From the NCBI GenBank assembly GCA_949298795.1, contig CASFXV010000004.1:61806-125805 (forward strand): a DNA stretch of 64,000 nucleotides. Reading direction: 5' to 3'. Under the pieces are notes generated by a model. It did not search any database. It had not been told where the DNA came from and saw only the letters and a list, made by a program, of their open reading frames with translations. The DNA is from an uncultured bacterium. Lineage in GTDB: Bacteria; Elusimicrobiota; Elusimicrobia; Elusimicrobiales; Elusimicrobiaceae. The position numbers and the translations under genes are program-made. How positions within the stretch are numbered: position 1 is the first letter of the stretch; the number at the start of each line of letters is the position of its first letter. Below, piece after piece: positions 42,075 through 50,098 of this stretch.

Positions 42075-43110
42075 CCTGCATATCAAAGCCGGCCAGCCGG
42101 GCGGTGCGGGGTGTTTTCCAGCGCAGCAAGCCGGGACGATAAAAAATATAATTGGTTGCGTGGTGGAAAAAGTCCCAGGCGTATTGGGAAAAACTTTTAA
42201 AGAAGGGTATAACGTGCAATACAAAAGTTTCTTGCGCAGGGAAATGGGTGGAAACGGAAAAAGGTTCCTGATAGTCCACATGGGCGGCCCCGGCGTGTAT
42301 TACAAATAAAGCGTCCGGGTTTTCTTTTCGCCATTGTTGTAATATGGTTAACCAATGGGCGTTGCGGGTTTTTAAACCCATTAGCGTGGCTTGAACCGGC
42401 ATATTGTATTCATCGCTTAACACGGCCATTTTAAGGGGGCAGGGCTCCTTTAAACCCACCCAGGCGATGCCTGCCTCTTCTAACGGGGAAATGTATTGTT
42501 GGAATAATGGATTTCCTTCCGCTTGTTCAAACCCCCATTCGTCCGTAAATTCTGAAAACACAATAATTTTTTTGTCCGGATGGCTCAGCGCAAAAGCTTT
42601 TAATGTGTCCTGAATATGCCGGGTAATTTTTTCGTTATGATATTCCCCTATAAAAATGTATTTTTTGTCCGCCGGGATTAGCGCCGCCAAGTTTTCAGCT
42701 GAAGGGACGACCGGCGTTTTTTGATTATCGTGTATAAATAAGTGGTTGTCTTTGAGTAGCTGGCGTATGTGCCTTTCGTAAATGACGCGTTGAGAAATAA
42801 ACTGCTTATTTTCTTCCAGTGTCCAACCGTATACCATATTTGTTTTATATTGCCCAAGGGGTTCCTTTACCGCAAAAGAAGAACGGCTAAAAACAGGGGC
42901 GAAGTAATCTGTTCTGCTAAACGCATTATGCACCGCTTGGGCGCGGGAAATATTTTCCTGCAGTATTTTTTCCAAGCTGCCCGGGTGTTTGCTTGTGGCG
43001 TGCTGCAAGGTTTTTTCCGCTCGTTTTAAAGCCATGTGCCAATGCTGGGCAAAACCCGGCTGGGCGGTAAAAATAAGAACAGTAAAACATAACAGGGTAA
43101 GCTTTTTCAT
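42061..43110 (-). CDS. Secreted Tiki/TraB/ChaN-superfamily protein, paralogue 2
   Basis: Last gene of a three-gene tandem. The 349-residue protein has a signal peptide (cleavage likely FA then QHWH), a helical basic segment (22-65), a linker, then the motif set GEYH at 155-158, E187 in VFSEF, RNAHW, and HAGAAH near the C-terminus, with a final FDMQVILP. The family has two GxxH-type motifs that in Tiki-like enzymes bind a divalent metal. The substrate is unknown. The gene lies 13 bp downstream of the next paralogue. Confidence 0.65.
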   Translation of the reverse strand: MKKLTLLCFTVLIFTAQPGFAQHWHMALKRAEKTLQHATSKHPGSLEKILQENISRAQAVHNAFSRTDYFAPVFSRSSFAVKEPLGQYKTNMVYGWTLEENKQFISQRVIYERHIRQLLKDNHLFIHDNQKTPVVPSAENLAALIPADKKYIFIGEYHNEKITRHIQDTLKAFALSHPDKKIIVFSEFTDEWGFEQAEGNPLFQQYISPLEEAGIAWVGLKEPCPLKMAVLSDEYNMPVQATLMGLKTRNAHWLTILQQWRKENPDALFVIHAGAAHVDYQEPFSVSTHFPAQETFVLHVIPFFKSFSQYAWDFFHHATNYIFYRPGLLRWKTPRTARLAGFDMQVILP

Positions 43111-43123
43111 GTGTGTAAACTCC

Positions 43124-44197
43124 TTACTTAGGCAAGGGCAATATCACCTGTACGTCAAACCCGGCCATACGGGCATATTTTTGTTTTTTCCAAATTAATA
43201 CGCCGGGGCGGAGGAGCTTGCCTTTGGTTATTTGGTGGAAGGTTTCGGCGTTATAGTCGGAAAATTTCCACCCGGATTTGTATGGATTAAATTTCATAAC
43301 AAAAGTTTCCTGCGGGTTGAATGCCGCAGAAACAGTATAGGGCAATTGGTAATCAATATGAAAGCTACCCGCATGGATAAAAAACACCGCATTGGGATAC
43401 ATCTGTCGGAATGTTTTTAATTTTTCTATCCAATGTGAGTTACGGGCCTGTATGCCAATCAAAGAAGAGGCTGTTTTAGGTGAAGGCAAGTTATAACTAG
43501 AATAAAGGAATTCACTGTCTATCTCAAAAAGTTCTTCCGGGCGTTTTTCTTTCAGCCCTACCCAAGGAATGTTTGCGCGCTGGTATTGGCCTAAAACTAA
43601 GGTATAAAATTTATCACCTTTCACATAATAATACATATCTTCCGGTACAAATTCGCTAAATACAATGACTTGTTTTTCAGGGTGTAGGCGGGTATAAGCC
43701 GCTACAGTGCGCTGGATTTGAAAAGTTAAATAATTTTCGTGGTATTCCCCCATAAAAATATATTTTTTTTCAGGGGGGATAAGCCTTGCCAACTGTTTAA
43801 CGGAGGAAAACTCTTTTTGTTCCAAAGCCTCTGCCCAGGCGGTTTTTAATAACTGTCTTTTGTTTTTTTCTTGAAGAACAGCACCAATCAGCCAAGCTTG
43901 ATTATTAGCTAATATCCAACCTTGGGCAAGAGAAGATAATTTTGAATAAGGAGGAATCAACGGAGTATTACGCTTTAACCAATTTTTTTCATATTTCGTT
44001 TTTTTCAACGCATTGTAAACGGCCTTGGCTTGGGCTGAACTTTCTTTCAGCGCTTTGTTTAAATTGCCATTGTATTTGCGGGAGGCTTTTTCGGCTGCTT
44101 TTTCGGCGCGTTGAATAGCCTTGTCCCAATGCTGGGCAGATAAAGGAACCGCGCACATCATCCACCCTAAAAAAATATAAATAAAAGTTTTTTTCAT
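43124..44197 (-). CDS. Secreted Tiki/TraB/ChaN-superfamily protein, paralogue 3
   Basis: Middle gene of the tandem, 357 residues. Signal peptide MKKTFIYIFLGWMMCAVPLSA, then QHWDKAIQRAEKAAEKA. Motifs: GEYH 150-153, E182 (VFSEF), RNSHW 252-256, HAGSFH 275-280. The C-terminus FDVQVILPLPK resembles the other two tandem members. The N-terminal helical stretch (22-66, rich in Lys, Ala, Asn) is reminiscent of the basic linker in the protease paralogues. A role as periplasmic or surface hydrolase is an inference. Confidence 0.65.
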   Translation of the reverse strand: MKKTFIYIFLGWMMCAVPLSAQHWDKAIQRAEKAAEKASRKYNGNLNKALKESSAQAKAVYNALKKTKYEKNWLKRNTPLIPPYSKLSSLAQGWILANNQAWLIGAVLQEKNKRQLLKTAWAEALEQKEFSSVKQLARLIPPEKKYIFMGEYHENYLTFQIQRTVAAYTRLHPEKQVIVFSEFVPEDMYYYVKGDKFYTLVLGQYQRANIPWVGLKEKRPEELFEIDSEFLYSSYNLPSPKTASSLIGIQARNSHWIEKLKTFRQMYPNAVFFIHAGSFHIDYQLPYTVSAAFNPQETFVMKFNPYKSGWKFSDYNAETFHQITKGKLLRPGVLIWKKQKYARMAGFDVQVILPLPK

Positions 44198-44214
44198 AGC
44201 GTTTTATTAAAGGT

Positions 44215-45303
44215 TTATTTTACCAAGCTATACCATTTTTCTTCCAACGGTAAAATAACCTGCACATCAAACCCCGTCATACGGGCAAACTCTTTATTTG
44301 TCCAAATCAGCGTACCGGGCCGCAAATATTTGGCGCGGGTGACTATGTGAAATTTTTCCGTATTCAGCGGATAATCCGGCAAGTTGCCAACAAGCGGGAT
44401 AAACTGCATCACAAAACTTTCCTGTGGTTTAAATGCGGTTGATACGGAGAATGGCTCCTGATAGCCTGAATGTAAACTGCCGGAATGAATAAAGAAAACC
44501 GCGTCCGGATATTTTTGCCGATATTCTTTTAATTTAGCTATCCAATGTTCGTTGCGGGCTTTAATGCCTGTCAAAGTGGCTTGGGGCGGCCAGCGTAAAT
44601 CCTCCGCTACCAACAGAATTTCTTGCGGAACGACTTCTTCCAAGCCAACCCACGGAATGTCATTTTTCATATACTGGCTAAATAAAATGTTAGCCGTATA
44701 TTCGTTTAAATCTTGGGGAGTCATCTCTTCGTGGGCGAATTCACTGAAAACGATGATTGTTTTTTCCGGGTGCAGGCGGCTGTATTCTACCACGGTTTGC
44801 TGTATTTTAAGGCTTAAATAGTTTTCGTGGTATTCTCCCATAAATACGTATTTTTTATCTGTGGGGATTAACTTTGCCAGTTGGTGCGGTTCCATTACCG
44901 GCTGTTGCTTTAAAAAAGCGGGGAATTTGTTTTTGTTTTTAAACAGCTCCTGGCGCGTTCTTTCATACACAATGCGCTGGATTAACCATTCCCGGTTTTC
45001 GTTTAATTTCCAGCCGTCGGCATAGGCAGTCATACCGTAGGATTTTTTAAGCAAAATAAAGTTGTTGGTAAAAGTATTATTGTAGCGGCTGACTGGCTTA
45101 AAGGCTTTGTTTACGGCATTGGCGCGAGAGATGCTTTCTCGTACAGCCTTATTAATGTTACCGTTATATTGTTTGGCTGCTTTTAAAACGTTTTTTCCAG
45201 CGTGTTTCAAGGCAGTATTCCACTGTTGGGCGGACAGCGGAGTACAAAGAAAAGCAAATAAAATCAAATGAGTAAAAATAATCCAAGTTGTCTTCATATA
45301 CAT
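44215..45303 (-). CDS. Secreted Tiki/TraB/ChaN-superfamily protein, paralogue 4
   Basis: First gene of the tandem, 362 residues; ATG at 45303 or the in-frame ATG two codons later. Signal peptide ends PLSA, followed by QQWNTALKHAGKN. Motifs: GEYH 156-159, VFSEF, RNEHW, HSGSLH, and the FDVQVILPLEE tail. TATAAT on the minus strand at 45325-45320 supplies a -10; no clear Shine-Dalgarno is seen. The gene is divergent from birA. Confidence 0.65.
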   Translation of the reverse strand: MYMKTTWIIFTHLILFAFLCTPLSAQQWNTALKHAGKNVLKAAKQYNGNINKAVRESISRANAVNKAFKPVSRYNNTFTNNFILLKKSYGMTAYADGWKLNENREWLIQRIVYERTRQELFKNKNKFPAFLKQQPVMEPHQLAKLIPTDKKYVFMGEYHENYLSLKIQQTVVEYSRLHPEKTIIVFSEFAHEEMTPQDLNEYTANILFSQYMKNDIPWVGLEEVVPQEILLVAEDLRWPPQATLTGIKARNEHWIAKLKEYRQKYPDAVFFIHSGSLHSGYQEPFSVSTAFKPQESFVMQFIPLVGNLPDYPLNTEKFHIVTRAKYLRPGTLIWTNKEFARMTGFDVQVILPLEEKWYSLVK

Positions 45304-45319
45304 ATTGAAATACTTTTTA

Positions 45320-45345
45320 ATTATAAAACAAAGGGTCTTTAGTCC
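45320..45345 (-). promoter_or_regulatory. Promoter and upstream element of the Tiki-like tandem
   Basis: Minus-strand TATAAT at 45325-45320 is preceded by GGACTAAAGACCC (45345-45333), which matches GGCCTAAAGACCC (23151-23139) upstream of the protease operon at 12 of 13 bases. Confidence 0.45.
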
Positions 45346-45400
45346 TATGTCTTAGGGTTTTTGAGACCTAGGGTGTCTCTTCAGCAAGGGGGCTTTAAAA

Positions 45401-45417
45401 TTGGTAAAATATAATTA
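45401..45417 (+). promoter_or_regulatory. Probable leaderless promoter of birA
   Basis: TTGGTAAAAT at 45401-45410 has its -10 (TAAAAT) 6 nt before ATG 45417; the nearest purine-rich AAGGGGG is 25 nt upstream, too far for a ribosome site. Confidence 0.55.
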
Positions 45418-46007
45418 TGTTAGAAACCCAAATACCCGTACAAACGGTAGAAAAAGTAATCGGGCTGGAAGTAGTGGACAGTACCAATAATGTGGCCAAA
45501 GAACTGGCCGAACAGGGGGAAGCCGCCAATACCATGGTATTGGCCTGCCGCCAAACAAGCGGCCGCGGCCGGTTTGAGCGCACCTTCAGCGCAGAGGAAG
45601 GCGGAGTTTATTTTACCCTTATTTTGCGCCCGCGCGTTTACCCTTCCCGCAACCAGAGCTTTAGTATTAAAGCGGCGCAAGCGGTAAGTGAAGCGTTAAA
45701 CGCACTGTTTCATATTAAAACCAAAATCAAAGAACCCAACGACGTGCTGGCGTGGGAACCGAACTCCCGCAGTTGGAAAAAGATTTGCGGTATTTTAATA
45801 GAAGCATCCGCCTCGGAAACCAAGACGGACTGGATGCTGGTGGGCATTGGTATTAATGTAAATAATAAAATACCCGCCTCTTTAAAAGACAGCGCCGTCA
45901 GCTTAAAACAGCTGCTGGGGCAAGACATCATGAAAGAAGTGGTGCTGGAAGAAGTGTTGGAACATTTTTGGCGCCGCTATGCGGAGTGGGAAAGATCCGT
46001 TTGTTAA
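45417..46007 (+). CDS. birA: Biotin-protein ligase (catalytic domain only)
   Basis: Activates biotin and attaches it to carrier domains such as BCCP. The 196-residue protein has only the catalytic and a minimal C-terminal part, without a DNA-binding regulatory domain. Motifs: DSTNNVAKEL, GRGRFERTF with the biotinyl-AMP loop GRGR at 49-52, EPNDVL (the usual KWPNDV), KICGILIEA and MLVGIGINVNN. Cys replaces the usual second Gly in K(I/L)GGIL. Monocistronic, closed by a bidirectional terminator. Confidence 0.92.
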   Translation: MLETQIPVQTVEKVIGLEVVDSTNNVAKELAEQGEAANTMVLACRQTSGRGRFERTFSAEEGGVYFTLILRPRVYPSRNQSFSIKAAQAVSEALNALFHIKTKIKEPNDVLAWEPNSRSWKKICGILIEASASETKTDWMLVGIGINVNNKIPASLKDSAVSLKQLLGQDIMKEVVLEEVLEHFWRRYAEWERSVC

Positions 46008-46021
46008 TTTTACGCAGCATC

Positions 46022-46056
46022 AAAAAACCCCGCCTAAATTTTAGGCGGGGTTTTTG
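46022..46056. terminator. Bidirectional terminator between birA and the response-regulator gene
   Basis: A-run, CCCCGCCTAAA / TTTAGGCGGGG stem, T-run; works on both strands for the convergent genes. Confidence 0.9.
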
Positions 46057-46068
46057 TATGGATTTAAA

Positions 46069-46437
46069 TTAAAAATCCCCAATGGCTTGTTTTACTTTGA
46101 CTACCAGGTCCTTGAGTACAAACGGTTTGGCGCAAAAGTCTTTTACTTGCGGGAAGTTCTCAAACATTTTTTGGGATTCTACCAAAGCGGAAGTAATAAT
46201 CACCGGGATAGAACCCAGCTGCTCGTCTTCATTTAACACTTTAACGATAGAAACCCCGTCCATGCCCGGCAGCATAACGTCTAATAAAATCAAATTCGGG
46301 TGGAATTCTTTAATCATAGCCACCGCTTCACGGCCGCTTTGGCAGGATTTTACTTCATATCCTTCACGCATCAGCACCAGCATCAGCAGTTCTACGATAG
46401 ACATTTCATCTTCAATAATTAAAATTCTTTTTTTCAT
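46069..46437 (-). CDS. Single-domain response regulator (CheY-like receiver)
   Basis: A 122-residue stand-alone receiver domain; start at the ATG ending at 46437 with GGGGTGA upstream. The acidic cluster is E9/D10/E11, the phosphoacceptor D53 in LLDVMLPGMDG, T82 in IITSA and K104 in CAKPF. There is no output domain and no kinase nearby, so it must signal through protein contacts with partners encoded elsewhere. It is divergent from tilS, with overlapping -10 elements. Confidence 0.9.
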   Translation of the reverse strand: MKKRILIIEDEMSIVELLMLVLMREGYEVKSCQSGREAVAMIKEFHPNLILLDVMLPGMDGVSIVKVLNEDEQLGSIPVIITSALVESQKMFENFPQVKDFCAKPFVLKDLVVKVKQAIGDF

Positions 46438-46467
46438 AGTAATCACCCCATAGTAACTGTAATATTT

Positions 46468-46483
46468 ATTATACTTTTTTATA
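46468..46483. promoter_or_regulatory. Overlapping divergent -10 elements, leaderless for tilS
   Basis: TATACT (46470-46475, plus strand) lies 7 nt before tilS ATG 46483 with no Shine-Dalgarno. TATAAT on the minus strand (46473-46468) overlaps it and faces the response-regulator gene, so the two promoters are physically exclusive. Confidence 0.5.
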
Positions 46484-47226
46484 TGACAAAAAAAAGTTTT
46501 GAAGCTTCCGTTTTGCCGCGCATGCGTGCGTTTGCCTCGCAATTTATTACACGCGCAGACAGCGTTTTAGTGGGGTTTTCCGGCGGGCCGGATTCGGTTT
46601 GCTTGCTTCATTTTTTAAATTACCTGTCTAAAGAAAAACATTTTGAACTGGCCGCCCTGCATGTAAATCATTCCCTGCGCGGCGCGGACGCTTTGGCGGA
46701 CCAGAAGTTTTGTAAAAATTTTTGCGCCACGCATAATATTCCTTTTTTTACCCAAAAAATAGCGGTGCGCCAACTGGCAAAAAAGTGGGATTTAAGCATA
46801 GAGCACGCCGCGCGCAAAGGGCGTTACCAGGCCTTTGCCGCCATAGCCAAAAAGTGGGGGGCCAGCAAAGTGGCGCTGGGACATCATTTAGATGACCAGG
46901 CGGAAACGGTTTTGCTCAATATCCTCCGCGGCACCAAAGCCAAAGGGCTTTGCGGCATTCCCGCACGCAGGCCGCTGGCGGCGGGGGTGGAAATCATCCG
47001 CCCGCTTTTGTGTATTACCCGGGCGGAAGTGGAATTATATTTAAAAAACAACTCCCTCTCTTGCGTGACGGACCAAACCAACGCGGATGACGCCTACACC
47101 CGCAATTGGATACGCCACCGGCTGCTGCCCCTTATGGCGGAAAAACAACCCCAAATCCGGTTGCATTTGGCGGGAATGGCGCAGGAATTACAAGATTTAT
47201 TTGAAGAAAAAAATGCCGGCAGATAA
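46483..47226 (+). CDS. tilS: tRNA(Ile)-lysidine synthase, short form
   Basis: Modifies C34 of the AUA-reading tRNA-Ile to lysidine. The 247-residue protein has the N-type ATP pyrophosphatase motif SGGPDS (33-38), HVNHSLRGADA, the HHLDDQAETVLLNILRGT segment and YTRNWIRHRLLP. It is shorter than the roughly 310-450 residues common for TilS: the C-terminal substrate-binding domains are missing. It reads as one intact frame, so this appears to be a natural short form, but loss of part of the gene cannot be excluded. Confidence 0.87.
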   Translation: MTKKSFEASVLPRMRAFASQFITRADSVLVGFSGGPDSVCLLHFLNYLSKEKHFELAALHVNHSLRGADALADQKFCKNFCATHNIPFFTQKIAVRQLAKKWDLSIEHAARKGRYQAFAAIAKKWGASKVALGHHLDDQAETVLLNILRGTKAKGLCGIPARRPLAAGVEIIRPLLCITRAEVELYLKNNSLSCVTDQTNADDAYTRNWIRHRLLPLMAEKQPQIRLHLAGMAQELQDLFEEKNAGR

Positions 47227-47782
47227 TACCCAACACCAACAAGTTTTTTCCCACCTTCAAACTTTTCCGGACGGGGCGGAAGTTTTTACCCGTTGCCGGT
47301 TTGAAAACTGCCGCTTCTGCGGCGCCCGGTTGGATAAATTAACATTTGAAGACTGCACCTTCTACGGGTGTGATTTGTCTTTGGCCCAAGTGCAGGGTAC
47401 GGCGTTTAAAGAAGTGCTTTTTGAAGAATGCAAAATGCAGGGGTTGCCGTTGTATACTTGTGCGCGCTGGCTGTTGGCTGTGCGTTTTAAAAATTGTGTA
47501 ATGCGTTTTGTTTCTTTTGCCAACTTGCCGCTTAAAAATACGGTTTTTGAAAATTGTGATTTAAGGGAATCTTCCTTTTCCCACACGCTTTTGCAAAAAG
47601 CGGTGTTTTCCCGCTGTGATTTAACCCGCGCGTCTTTTGTGCGCGCGCATTTGGAACAGGCGGATTTTACCACTTCCGTGGGTTTGGTGCTAGACCCGGA
47701 GGCCAATTATTTGCGCGGGGCGCGTTTTAACGTGTATTCCCTGCCGGGCCTGCTTGCCAAATACGGGATAGAAACAGAATAA
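47213..47782 (+). CDS. Pentapeptide-repeat protein (Qnr/McbG-like)
   Basis: A 189-residue right-handed quadrilateral beta-helix protein. I start at ATG 47213, within the last codons of tilS (14-bp overlap); a longer frame upstream is a tilS shadow. Repeats of the (C/A)xFxx/A(D/N)LxF type run from about residue 20 to 160, e.g. CRFENCRFCGARLDKLTFEDC. The C-terminus LDPEANYLRGARFNVYSLPGLL resembles the DPxxNxL...FSLPxAxxLL end of Qnr proteins, which protect gyrase from quinolones. Actual gyrase protection is not implied by sequence alone. Confidence 0.75.
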   Translation: MPADNTQHQQVFSHLQTFPDGAEVFTRCRFENCRFCGARLDKLTFEDCTFYGCDLSLAQVQGTAFKEVLFEECKMQGLPLYTCARWLLAVRFKNCVMRFVSFANLPLKNTVFENCDLRESSFSHTLLQKAVFSRCDLTRASFVRAHLEQADFTTSVGLVLDPEANYLRGARFNVYSLPGLLAKYGIETE

Positions 47783-47787
47783 ACTTC

Positions 47788-48603
47788 TTATCTTTTAGCT
47801 GGCGTTTTCCGGCGCGGTTTGGCGCGGCGGGCGGAGGGCAGGTCGTTATAGCTCATATCATCGCGTATGCCAAAGCGGGTAAGGCAGAAGTCATATTTTA
47901 CGGGGTCATTGGGGCAGAAGCGGGCCAAGGAGCGGGTGATTTCCAAGGCGGTTTTCATGTCCGCCTGTTTGCGTGCCGTTAAGCCCAGCATAAGGCCCAG
48001 GCGGTGCATATGCACGTCCAGCGGTACAATCAGCTTAGCGGGGGACACCTGCCCCCAGCCGCCGGGGTCCACCTCATCTTGGCGCACCATCCAGCGCAAA
48101 AATAAATTCAGGCGTTTTAAAGCGGAGTTTTTGGCCGGGTCCGGCACTAAAGAAGATATTTTCCCTCCGCGGCGCAGCTGCCCGGCAAAAGCGCGCAGGG
48201 CGGGCAGGACACTTTCTTCTTCTTTTTTATAGTAGTGCAAAAAACAGCCTTCCAAAGTGCCGTATTGCTCCAATATGTGTTTGATATTTACCAATAGGGC
48301 GCACAGTTCTTGGGCGGTGGTAAAGCGGTATTTAAAGCCGGAAAATGTTTTTCTAAAATCCCCTGTGTTGTGTTGGGTAATAAAGGTATGGGGGCCGCTT
48401 GGCATAGCGGCCAGCAGATTGTCCACGTTTTTAATAATTTGTTTTACATTCCCGTATGCAAAACAGGCCCCCAATAAAGCGGCGATTTCGCGGTCTTTTA
48501 CGTCTGGGTATGCATAAAGAAATTGAAGCGGGTCCGGCGTTACTAAGCCGCGTTTGTTAAAACGTTTATACAGGCGGTCAAAAAAGGCCTTGTCTTTTTG
48601 CAT
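47788..48603 (-). CDS. TIGR02757/DUF2400-family protein
   Basis: A 271-residue cytoplasmic protein of the conserved TIGR02757 group. Recognised by DPLQFLYAYPDVKDREIAALL, the AYGNVKQI segment, FKYRFTT, LNLFLRWMVR, PLDVHMHRLGLMLGLT and the CPNDPVKYDFCLTRFG end. The C-terminus is very basic (RRAKPRRKTPAKR). Its fold may be related to helix-hairpin-helix glycosylases; no activity is established. It starts only 34 bp from the divergent murE and converges on the pentapeptide gene with a 5-bp gap. Confidence 0.82.
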   Translation of the reverse strand: MQKDKAFFDRLYKRFNKRGLVTPDPLQFLYAYPDVKDREIAALLGACFAYGNVKQIIKNVDNLLAAMPSGPHTFITQHNTGDFRKTFSGFKYRFTTAQELCALLVNIKHILEQYGTLEGCFLHYYKKEEESVLPALRAFAGQLRRGGKISSLVPDPAKNSALKRLNLFLRWMVRQDEVDPGGWGQVSPAKLIVPLDVHMHRLGLMLGLTARKQADMKTALEITRSLARFCPNDPVKYDFCLTRFGIRDDMSYNDLPSARRAKPRRKTPAKR

Positions 48604-48638
48604 AACTAAATTCTACCAATTTGATAACATATGTATTA
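48603..48638. promoter_or_regulatory. Back-to-back leaderless promoters of the TIGR02757 gene and murE
   Basis: Minus strand: TTGGTAGAAT at 48619-48610, 6 nt before the ATG ending at 48603. Plus strand: TAACAT at 48625-48630, 7 nt before murE ATG 48638. Only 34 bp separate the two start codons and neither has a Shine-Dalgarno. Confidence 0.5.
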
Positions 48639-50098
48639 TGAGTTTAAGCAAAGTGCTGGGGCTGGCCTATTTAAACAACTTGCCGGTGGCTGATTTAACC
48701 TTTGATTCCAAGGCCGTACGGCCGGGGGCTGTCTTTTTTGCGTTAAAAGGTTCCCGGGTGGACGGCAATTTATTTATTGAAGACGCCGTTTCCCGCGGTG
48801 CGGTGATGGTGGTTTCTAGCCAAGCCGCCGCAAAAGATTACGGGGTATTGTATTACCAGTCAGATGATATAGAGCGGGACATGGCTGACGCCGCCTGTGA
48901 ATTTTATCAGCGTCCTTCCGACCGTTTAAAAATCATTGGTATTACCGGCACGAAAGGAAAAACTTCCATTGCCTATTTGGTAGAAAGCGTACTGACGCAT
49001 GCCGGTAAAAAAGTCAGCGCGCTGGGTACAGTCAATTACCGCATAAACGGCAAAGTGCAGTGTGCCGCCCCCAATACGACGCCGGCGGCTCTTCCGTTGT
49101 TTAAACTAATGCACAAAATGGTGCTGAAAGAAAGCGAATTTTTGGTAATGGAGGTTTCCTCCCACGCGCTGGACCAAAAACGCGTGCGCCGCATTGATTT
49201 TGATACCGCCGTTTTTACCAATTTGCAGCGGGACCATTTGGATTATCACCTTACGTTTGAAAATTATTTTCAGGCCAAACGCAAATTATTTGAAAACCTG
49301 ACCAGCCTGCAAAACAGCAAGCCCGGCCGCTGCGCCGTTATTAACGCAGATGACGAATACGGCCGCCGTTTAATCCACGAATTACGGGGCCGCGTGCAAG
49401 TGCTTACTTACGGGTTGGAATATTCCGCCGATTTTATTGCTGAAAACATACAAGAGTCTTTAGACGGCACTGCCTTTACCGTAAACGGACAGCTTTGTAA
49501 AATTCATTTATTGGGGCGGCATAATGTGTATAATGCTTTGGCGGCCTATGCCGTATGCGTACAGCAGGGGTTGGACCCCAAGACCGTCATAGAGGGATTA
49601 GCCAGCCTGCCTGGGGTGCCGGGCCGCATGGAACGGGTGCGCGGCGGGCAGGATTTTTACGTATTTGTGGATTTTGCTTATACGGACGAAGCCCTTAACC
49701 GCGCTTTTGATACGGTGGAACATTTTAAAAAAGGACGTATTATTACCGTATTTGGCTGCGGCGGCGAGCGCGACCGCACCAAACGGCCTTTAATGGGGGC
49801 TACCGCCTGTAAACGAAGCGATTTGGTTTTTATCACCAACGACAACCCCCGCCGAGAAGACCCGCAGCAGATTTTTGCCGATATTTTACAAGGCGCGCAG
49901 GGGTACTCCAATTTTGTGGTGGAGCCGGACCGCGCCCAAGCCATTTGCCGCGCGCTGGACGCCGCCAAAAAGGACGATGTGGTTATTATTGCCGGCAAAG
50001 GGCATGAAGAACAGCAGATCATCGGTGCGGACAAAAAACATTTTTCTGATAAAGAAACGGTGCTGGCACATTTAGGGAGTAAAAACCGTGTTTCATAA
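48638..50098 (+). CDS. murE: UDP-MurNAc-tripeptide synthetase (meso-DAP adding)
   Basis: Adds the third residue to the peptidoglycan stem peptide. The 486-residue protein starts MSLSKVLGLAYLNNLPV; in-frame codons upstream lie beyond the promoter and are rejected. The Mur ligase ATP motif is GITGTKGKTS, followed by VMEVSSHALDQKR. The substrate motif DNPRRED (DNPR type) indicates meso-diaminopimelate, consistent with the complete dapA-asd-dapB set facing it. It overlaps murD by 11 bp. Confidence 0.95.
   Translation: MSLSKVLGLAYLNNLPVADLTFDSKAVRPGAVFFALKGSRVDGNLFIEDAVSRGAVMVVSSQAAAKDYGVLYYQSDDIERDMADAACEFYQRPSDRLKIIGITGTKGKTSIAYLVESVLTHAGKKVSALGTVNYRINGKVQCAAPNTTPAALPLFKLMHKMVLKESEFLVMEVSSHALDQKRVRRIDFDTAVFTNLQRDHLDYHLTFENYFQAKRKLFENLTSLQNSKPGRCAVINADDEYGRRLIHELRGRVQVLTYGLEYSADFIAENIQESLDGTAFTVNGQLCKIHLLGRHNVYNALAAYAVCVQQGLDPKTVIEGLASLPGVPGRMERVRGGQDFYVFVDFAYTDEALNRAFDTVEHFKKGRIITVFGCGGERDRTKRPLMGATACKRSDLVFITNDNPRREDPQQIFADILQGAQGYSNFVVEPDRAQAICRALDAAKKDDVVIIAGKGHEEQQIIGADKKHFSDKETVLAHLGSKNRVS

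Noticed and set aside
47087..47212. N-terminal extension of the pentapeptide protein
   Set aside because: These codons are a second frame within tilS and give a Trp/Cys-rich stretch without repeats; ATG 47213 fits the family start.
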